Below the pieces are notes generated by a model that saw only the letters and a program-made list of their open reading frames with translations, made no database searches and was not told where the DNA came from. Positions 58,749 to 64,000 of a stretch of DNA of 64,000 nucleotides are shown one piece after another (positions within the stretch are counted from its first letter, which is position 1; each line of letters starts with the position of its first letter). The stretch is from Fen-1254 sp963769605 (GTDB taxonomy: Bacteria > Bacteroidota > Ignavibacteria > UBA10030). The stretch covers positions 620,001-684,000 of the forward strand of contig CAVYML010000009.1 in NCBI GenBank assembly GCA_963769605.1, read 5' to 3'. A program made the position numbers and the translations under genes.

Positions 58749-59954
58749 ATGCGTTTGGGCATATTAACGGGCGGCGGAGATGTTCCCGGACTTAATTCGT
58801 GCATTAAGGCGGCAGCGACACGTATTACTGAAGAAGGTCACCAAATGTTCGGTCTGCGCCGGGGTTGGGCCGGATTACTTCATTACAATCCGGACGATCC
58901 TGCCACTCATGACGATCTTATTGTAAGTCTGGATAAGAATGTTGTTCGCACCATCGATCGTACGGGCGGCACGTTTCTCCATACTTCACGTACAAATCCG
59001 GGAAAAGTTAAACCGAAAGATATGCCGGAATTTCTGAAAGGAAAATTTGAACATCCTAACGGAACCGAACCGGCAGATTGTACTGCACATTCTCTCCGCG
59101 TGCTGGAGCACTTAAAATTGGACGGTCTTATCGCTATCGGCGGCGACGATACGTTGAGCTATGCAGTGCGGCTCCATAAGGAAGGTTTTCCAATGGTGTG
59201 CATTCCGAAAACAATGGACAACGATGTTTACGGAACCGATTACTGTATCGGTTTTTCGACAGCGGTCACACGCAGCGTAGATTTTATTCATGCCATGCGC
59301 ACGCCGAGCGGATCGCATGAACGCATCGCTGTGATCGAATTGTTCGGCCGCTATTCCGGAGAGACATCGCTTATTTCCGCATATCTGGCGGGTGTCGATC
59401 GTGCAATTATTTCAGAAGTCGACTTTGATGTGGAAAAACTTGTGAACTACCTCATCGAAGATAGAAAGAAAAATCCGAGTCATTACGCCATCATGACGGT
59501 CTCCGAAGGAGCCAAACCGACCGGCGGCGGCATGTTCCTTTCCGGCGAGGCGGATGCTTACGGTCATAAAAAACTCGGCGGCATCGGAGAATATATTGCA
59601 CGTGAACTCGAAAAACGATCGGGGATTGGAGTGATGTTTCAACAATTGGGTTATCTTATGCGCAGCGGAGCTCCCGATGCTCTCGATAGAATGGTATCGA
59701 CGACATACGGGTATCTTGCAGCAGACCTGATGCTGCAAAAACGATCCGGAAGGATGGTTGCACTCCGCGACGGAAAATATACGACCATTTCCGCAGGTAT
59801 GATAACGGAAGGAAAAAAGCGCGTCGATGTAGAAGAGCTGTACGATATAGATAAGTACAGACCTAAAGTTGCGCATCTGCTGGGCAAACCAATGTTCCTG
59901 TACCAGAGACGTGAACGAAAAGTCTGTTCCGCAGGAATTCGTGTCTCATTCTAA
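58749..59954 (+). CDS. 6-phosphofructokinase, pyrophosphate-type signature
   Basis: 401-residue phosphofructokinase of the PfkA superfamily, phosphorylating fructose-6-phosphate in glycolysis. The substrate motifs are LTGGGDVPGLNSCIK at the start, AIGGDDTLSYA (131-134) and IPKTMDNDVYGTDYCIGFSTA with catalytic Asp157. In ATP-dependent enzymes these read GGDG and PGT; here Asp134 and Lys154 replace the two glycines, the combination used by pyrophosphate-dependent enzymes. PPi use is therefore likely, and the step could be reversible. A good terminator follows; fba is the next gene with its own promoter. Confidence 0.9.
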   Translation: MRLGILTGGGDVPGLNSCIKAAATRITEEGHQMFGLRRGWAGLLHYNPDDPATHDDLIVSLDKNVVRTIDRTGGTFLHTSRTNPGKVKPKDMPEFLKGKFEHPNGTEPADCTAHSLRVLEHLKLDGLIAIGGDDTLSYAVRLHKEGFPMVCIPKTMDNDVYGTDYCIGFSTAVTRSVDFIHAMRTPSGSHERIAVIELFGRYSGETSLISAYLAGVDRAIISEVDFDVEKLVNYLIEDRKKNPSHYAIMTVSEGAKPTGGGMFLSGEADAYGHKKLGGIGEYIARELEKRSGIGVMFQQLGYLMRSGAPDALDRMVSTTYGYLAADLMLQKRSGRMVALRDGKYTTISAGMITEGKKRVDVEELYDIDKYRPKVAHLLGKPMFLYQRRERKVCSAGIRVSF

Positions 59955-60031
59955 GACGTATTCGCGACATCTATTTGCAACTCATAAGTTCTCGTCCACG
60001 TCTATAGATGTTAAAAATCGCGAATTCTTTG

Positions 60032-60062
60032 AAAATCCCCTCGATCCCGAGGGGATTTTTTT
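60032..60062 (+). terminator. Rho-independent terminator after the phosphofructokinase gene
   Basis: 12-bp stem AAAATCCCCTCG / CGAGGGGATTTT with a 4-base loop, continuing into TTTTTTT. Confidence 0.92.
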
Positions 60063-60091
60063 CGTTGGAATAGGAATAATCCAAACTTTGT

Positions 60092-60120
60092 TTGCTTTAT
60101 TACACACTAGTGAGTACTTT
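60092..60120 (+). promoter_or_regulatory. Candidate promoter of fba
   Basis: TTGCTT (60092-60097), 17-base spacer, TACTTT (60115-60120), 92 bases before the fba start. Confidence 0.35.
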
Positions 60121-60212
60121 TAATGGAAGTCCGTTACGGAACGCCACCCGGTCACGGATTCAACTTCACTTTAAGCAACGAATGTGGCATAAATAACAAT
60201 TGAACGAATCAT

Positions 60213-61205
60213 ATGACACATTATAAAGAATTAGGATTAGTCAATTCGAAAGAATTATTTGCAAAAGCCATAAAAGGCGGATATGCAATACCGGCATTCA
60301 ATTTCAACAACCTGGAGCAGTTGCAGGCAATTATAGGCGCATGCGTCGAAACAAAATCGCCTGTTATTCTTCAGGTTTCGAGCGGTGCGCGAAAATACGC
60401 AAATCAAACCCTGCTCAAACACCTTGCAAAAGGCGCTGTGGAATATGCCAAGGAATTAGGCTTTGCCATTCCTATCGTGCTTCACCTCGATCATGGCGAT
60501 ACTTTTGAATTGTGTCAATCATGCATCGAAACCGGTTTTTCTTCTGTGATGATCGACGGATCGCATCTTCCGTACGAGAAGAATGTGGAACTAACCCAAA
60601 AAGTCGTGGAATACGCGCATCGTTTCGATGTATCGGTCGAAGGTGAGCTCGGCGTACTTGCGGGAATCGAAGATGAAGTTTCCAGCGCCGTGACGCATTA
60701 TACGAAACCGGAAGAAGTCGAAGATTTTGTCAAGAAGACCGGCGTCGATTCTCTTGCCATCTCCATAGGCACTTCCCACGGAGCCAATAAATTCAAACCG
60801 GAACAATGCACACGCACTCCGGACGGCGTTCTGCTTCCTCCGCCGCTGCGCTTCGATATTCTCGAAGGCGTGGAAAAAAGAATTCCGGGCTTCCCGATCG
60901 TTTTACACGGCGCTTCATCGGTTCCGGTAGAACTGATCAAACTCATCAACAGCAACGGCGGCAAATTGAAAGATGCAGTCGGTATTCCCGAAGACCAGCT
61001 CCGCAAAGCCGCGGCATCTGCAGTTTGCAAGATCAACATCGATTCCGACGGGCGATTGGCCATGACGGCTGCCATCCGCAAGATTTTCGTGGATAGCCCT
61101 GCAGAATTCGATCCGCGCAAATATCTGGGTCCTGCCCGAGATCAGTTGAAAGCATTATACAAACATAAGATTGTTAATGTCCTCGGCAGCAACGATAAAG
61201 GATAA
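60213..61205 (+). CDS. fba: Class II fructose-bisphosphate aldolase
   Basis: Zinc-dependent aldolase cleaving fructose-1,6-bisphosphate, the step after the phosphofructokinase encoded just upstream. 330 residues. Motifs are AIPAFNFNNLEQLQAII, VLHLDHGDTFELCQSCIETGFSSVMIDGSHLPYEKN (catalytic Asp, zinc His), VEGELGVLAGIED, SIGTSHGANKF (zinc His) and KINIDSDGRLAMTAAIRK. The order pfk-fba gives a local glycolysis pair, but with separate promoters and terminators. Confidence 0.97.
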   Translation: MTHYKELGLVNSKELFAKAIKGGYAIPAFNFNNLEQLQAIIGACVETKSPVILQVSSGARKYANQTLLKHLAKGAVEYAKELGFAIPIVLHLDHGDTFELCQSCIETGFSSVMIDGSHLPYEKNVELTQKVVEYAHRFDVSVEGELGVLAGIEDEVSSAVTHYTKPEEVEDFVKKTGVDSLAISIGTSHGANKFKPEQCTRTPDGVLLPPPLRFDILEGVEKRIPGFPIVLHGASSVPVELIKLINSNGGKLKDAVGIPEDQLRKAAASAVCKINIDSDGRLAMTAAIRKIFVDSPAEFDPRKYLGPARDQLKALYKHKIVNVLGSNDKG

Positions 61206-61625
61206 CATCGTTCTTTTTTTAAAATCCCGCTTGCAGCGGGATTTTTTTTGCTTTTTTTTTCGTTTTATTCGAGACTGAAATACATCTATCCTCTTGTATC
61301 TCTTCTGCATCGAAGCACTCCGGTCTTGAATTCAAACCATGTTATTTGATTTTCATTGAAAGACTCGTTACTATTCCAATTCAATTATGGTAGTCCTTCA
61401 TACGAATGGGTAAGAAGCAAAAATATGAACACAGGAATGAATTTCAAGGGACTTATGTTACCGCTTCTTCCTCTTGTGTGAAAAATATTTCAAGCTTCTC
61501 TTCCCGCTGTTTACCCGGGGGGAAGTATAAATGAAAGGAAACCATTGAGAATCGATTATGATTATCAGAAAGTATAAACGAATGCGTATAGACCGGTTTT
61601 CGATGATCATCATCAATAGCATGGA
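61206..61625. other. Gene-free stretch after fba
   Basis: 420 bases. A terminator lies at 61221-61249; the rest shows no gene, repeat or promoter that I can support. Confidence 0.5.
61221..61249 (+). terminator. Rho-independent terminator after fba
   Basis: 11-bp stem AAAATCCCGCT / AGCGGGATTTT with loop TGC followed by T8. Confidence 0.93.
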
Positions 61626-62627
61626 ATGTATATGAGCAGCCGGGAGATGAACAAACGCAGAACGGCGGAACTGAAAATTCTTAGATTAAATCGTACGTAT
61701 GCCGTATTAAGCAATATCAACCGGCTCATTGCGCGGGAACGCAGCAAGCAGAGAATATTTGAAGAATCATGCAGGATTGCAGTCGAACATGGTAAATTGC
61801 GCTTGTGTTGGATCGGACTTGTTGATGAAACGGCTAATATTGTAAAACCTGTCGCATGTGCCGGCGCCATCGATGGATATCTTAAACACTTGCAAATTGC
61901 ACTTTCGGACGCCCAGGAAGGAAAAGGACCGACGGGAACAGCAGTACGAGATGCCCGAAATGTTTATTGCAGCGATATTGAACATGATGAGCGAATGCTT
62001 CCCTGGAAGGAAAAAGCGCTTACTCTGGGATTGAAGTCCATGGCGGTTTTTCCGCTTCAAGCCGCGGCGAAGGTTATCGGGACAATTAATTTCTACGCAA
62101 ATGAAGTCAACTACTTCGGTGAGGAAGAGAGAGAACTTTATAATGAACTTGTAAAGGATATTTCCTTCGCATTGGAAATGCTGGAAAATGAAGAATCTCT
62201 TCGGAACACTCATGCGTTTAACGAAATGCTGCTTCAAACAATTCCCTTCGGCATGGATATTGTCGATGAACGAGGAACAGTTCTGTTCATGAACACGGCT
62301 ATGAAAAATATTTTCGGCCGGGACGATGCCGGACAACTTTGCTGGTCGCTCTCGAAGAACGGTAAGAAACATTGCCTTCATTGTCCGCTGCAGAAAGGAA
62401 TCGAAATCAGCCGGATCGATATTCTTGAAAGCATGAATGCCCTCGACGGCCGCATTTTCCAGATTCACCTTATCGGAATCATGTTCCGGGGAAAGAAAGC
62501 AATGCTGGAATTATTCGCGGATACAACGGAACAACGAAAACTTCAGAATCGACTCCTGCAAGATCAAAAGATCCAAAGCATCGGTACGCTGGCAGGCGGT
62601 ATTGCACACGACTTTAATAATATCCTA
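61626..62627 (+). pseudogene. GAF-PAS histidine kinase disrupted by an insertion sequence
   Basis: The first 334 codons encode a soluble sensor kinase: a GAF domain at about 35-185 (SCRIAVEHGKLRLCWIGLVDE to SMAVFPLQAAAKVIGTINFYA), a PAS domain at about 195-305 with a cysteine motif (Cys239, CLHC at 250-253), then the H-box QSIGTLAGGIAHDFNNIL with phospho-acceptor His328. Directly after this Leu the frame enters insertion-sequence DNA, adds about 12 foreign residues and stops at 62666. The catalytic HATPase domain is missing. The kinase must be inactive for ATP use unless the IS is lost; its downstream half should lie beyond the right edge of the window. Confidence 0.88.
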
Positions 62628-64000
62628 GAGACTCGGTCGAGAACCCCCCTTTTTTCAAGAGTTTAAAAAGTAGGAGTGATCAGATCACCGTCTGAAAATT
62701 CAGTTGCCTATAAATCATCCTCTGAAGATTTAGAGCGAGCCAAAGAGCAAAAATGAGCAACGCTGCAATAAAGAATAGAGAGAATGACGCCACTGACGCA
62801 AACAGCGTCAAATTGGCCACAGCAGCCGCCATCGCAAGCTGAAAGAGAACTTTCTTCATCCCAAAATAACGTGCGTTGCGTATGCCAAGGCGTACCAATC
62901 GTGCAAAGCGATGTTCAACGACTACTCGCTTGCGATACATCTGATGATATTCTTCCGTTCTTTGAAATAGCTTTTTCTCTCGTATGAGCGCTTCATATTC
63001 ATGCACCAACACACTTCGGCACGGAGTCTTCTCCTTGAGACATTGACTCCTGAATGAACAACGGCAACATTGCCTGACAGAGAACTTGAAACTTTTGTTT
63101 TTAAAGGTTGTTCCGCGTTGTGTCGTTACTTTTTGCACATTCCAACACGTAGTTGTCTCCCCGGCCGGACATGTGACTGATTCGCCTTCAAGGTCAATCT
63201 TAAAATCCTCTTTCGTGAATCGTCCTGTTTGCGGAGCACGTCCTACCGGAGCGATAAGATTATACTTGTGTGCATCAGCATCCAAGCGTGCTTCTACTGT
63301 TCCATAAGCGCCGTCTCCAAGAACATTTTCGATTTCGGCATCAAGATTCTTCGCCGCTTCTTTAATCACCGCCGGAGCATCCACACTATCATGTGCATTG
63401 CCCGGAACAACATCAACTTCGGCAATCACTTGAGTATCTGTGTCAACGGCTATCGCCGCCTTGTATCCATCGAAACGTTGGCTGGCACTCTTGCGCCCAT
63501 GGCGCATCTCGGGGTCATGAACAGAGATAATTCTATCTTTGGCGACACCATCGATAATCTCTGCCTTCTCCGGCATTTTTTCGCGAATATCCTGTGCTAA
63601 GAGCTTACTCAATAATTCTGTCGCCCGAAGAAGATCATGAGCCTCGTCGCTCTCTTTGTCCAATGATGAAAGTGTCTCTGAAGCCATAGCCAGCACTCTT
63701 CGACAATCAGCAACGATACAATTCAAAACGATCTGTCGTTGGTTGTCGTTATCCCAATCAATCGTCCAGGTACCTTTAAAGCTCGACGCACTGTAGCGGG
63801 AAAAATCATTGGCTTGAGAATAGTCTTCAATCGGTTGTTCTGCAATCTGCGCAAGAACTTTCAGCGTTTGTCGAAGTCCTTCCGCCAACATGTTAAAGGT
63901 GTCTTCAACCGCGCCGCGCCCAAATATCGGTGTCGTGTCAATTGCGAAGGTTTTTTTATTCTTTCTTGTATAACCTTTTTGAGCAAGTAAGTTCAAGGCC
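62628..64000 (-). mobile_element. IS1182-family insertion sequence, right part outside the window
   Basis: Starts at the break in the kinase H-box. CTAG at 62625-62628 sits at the junction and may be the target site. The first bases GAGACTCGGTCGAGAACC are the probable terminal repeat. The other end lies beyond 64000, so inverted repeats and target duplication could not be compared. Confidence 0.7.
62680..64000 (-). CDS. IS1182-family transposase, N-terminus outside the window
   Basis: At least 438 residues of a DDE transposase; the frame remains open at the window edge, so the N-terminal DUF772 part is missing. Catalytic residues are visible: Asp in FAIDTTPIFGRGAVEDTF, Asp in VLGDGAYGTVEARL and Glu in RKRVVVEHRFARL. 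RHGRKSASQRFDGYKAAIAVD and the four-cysteine CPAGE / CCRCSFRSQC segment are characteristic of the IS1182 group. It ends in a hydrophobic tail (LTLFASVASFSLFFIAALLI). No stop or frameshift is seen, so the element may be active. Confidence 0.9.
   Translation of the reverse strand, partial: ALNLLAQKGYTRKNKKTFAIDTTPIFGRGAVEDTFNMLAEGLRQTLKVLAQIAEQPIEDYSQANDFSRYSASSFKGTWTIDWDNDNQRQIVLNCIVADCRRVLAMASETLSSLDKESDEAHDLLRATELLSKLLAQDIREKMPEKAEIIDGVAKDRIISVHDPEMRHGRKSASQRFDGYKAAIAVDTDTQVIAEVDVVPGNAHDSVDAPAVIKEAAKNLDAEIENVLGDGAYGTVEARLDADAHKYNLIAPVGRAPQTGRFTKEDFKIDLEGESVTCPAGETTTCWNVQKVTTQRGTTFKNKSFKFSVRQCCRCSFRSQCLKEKTPCRSVLVHEYEALIREKKLFQRTEEYHQMYRKRVVVEHRFARLVRLGIRNARYFGMKKVLFQLAMAAAVANLTLFASVASFSLFFIAALLIFALWLALNLQRMIYRQLNFQTVI

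Overview
This window is a chromosome segment of a Gram-negative bacterium from the Fibrobacteres-Chlorobi-Bacteroidetes assemblage, most likely an Ignavibacteria- or Kryptonia-like member of Bacteroidota. The evidence is a secreted beta-propeller protein ending in a type IX secretion sorting domain, a TonB-dependent receptor, Kdo synthesis and LPS-transport genes, a DUF2723 membrane glycosyltransferase, a DUF5683 protein and a bifunctional phosphoglucose/phosphomannose isomerase. About ten candidate promoters have ordinary TTGnnn-N17-TAnnnT spacing instead of the TTTG/TAnnTTTG promoters of Bacteroidia, which argues for a deep, non-Bacteroidia lineage. This placement is an inference from gene content; no 16S or search result was available.

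Layout. 0-11.7 kb is one long minus-strand run: fni, polyprenyl synthetase, ptsH, ptsI and pgi/pmi (isoprenoids, a regulatory PTS, sugar phosphates), then a Crp-type regulator, a PHP phosphoesterase, ribH, the type IX secreted propeller, and the conserved yceD-rpmF-plsX block. 11.9-18.6 kb on plus holds a sugar nucleotidyltransferase, metK-ahcY (activated methyl cycle), parA-parB, ridA and a DUF5683 membrane protein. 18.6-28.8 kb holds an SDR39U1 epimerase, lepA, two tandem signal peptidases, hemW, the DUF2723 protein and a GT9 glycosyltransferase. 29-33 kb on minus holds a secreted cupin, a LOG-like protein, a TonB receptor and ispE.

At 33.46-34.95 kb lies a complete IS1380-type insertion sequence (16-bp inverted repeats, TTTAT target duplication) whose transposase carries an in-frame amber codon. 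It borders a loosely packed accessory stretch (35.1-44.1 kb) of small single genes: S41 lipoprotein peptidase, three methyltransferases, VOC, DUF3788, two DinB-like proteins, a YdeI-like protein and an NTN-hydrolase/TPR fusion. 44.4-49.5 kb is a tight operon kdsA-kdsC-kdsD-lptC-lptA-lptB, followed by aroF-tyrA. 51.8-58.5 kb has an FmdB-type zinc ribbon, ferritin and the minus operon hrcA-grpE-dnaJ-comEA-pilM-rsmD-coaD. The end has a phosphofructokinase with pyrophosphate-type active-site residues, fba, and a GAF-PAS histidine kinase cut at its H-box by an IS1182-type element that runs off the window.

The most unusual theme is non-coding. At least ten intergenic tracts are made of degenerate 7-base tandem units of different sequence (for example cagttta, gttcgta, gacaact, gaatgat, aatccac, cttgaac), like the heptameric STRR repeats of cyanobacteria; some run into the 3' ends of genes. 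Several gene starts or leaders carry strong hairpins, including a perfect 13-bp inverted repeat lying on the start codon of the DUF5683 gene and a 10-bp hairpin just after the predicted lepA transcription start. No tRNA, rRNA, CRISPR array, prophage or recognisable defence system was seen.
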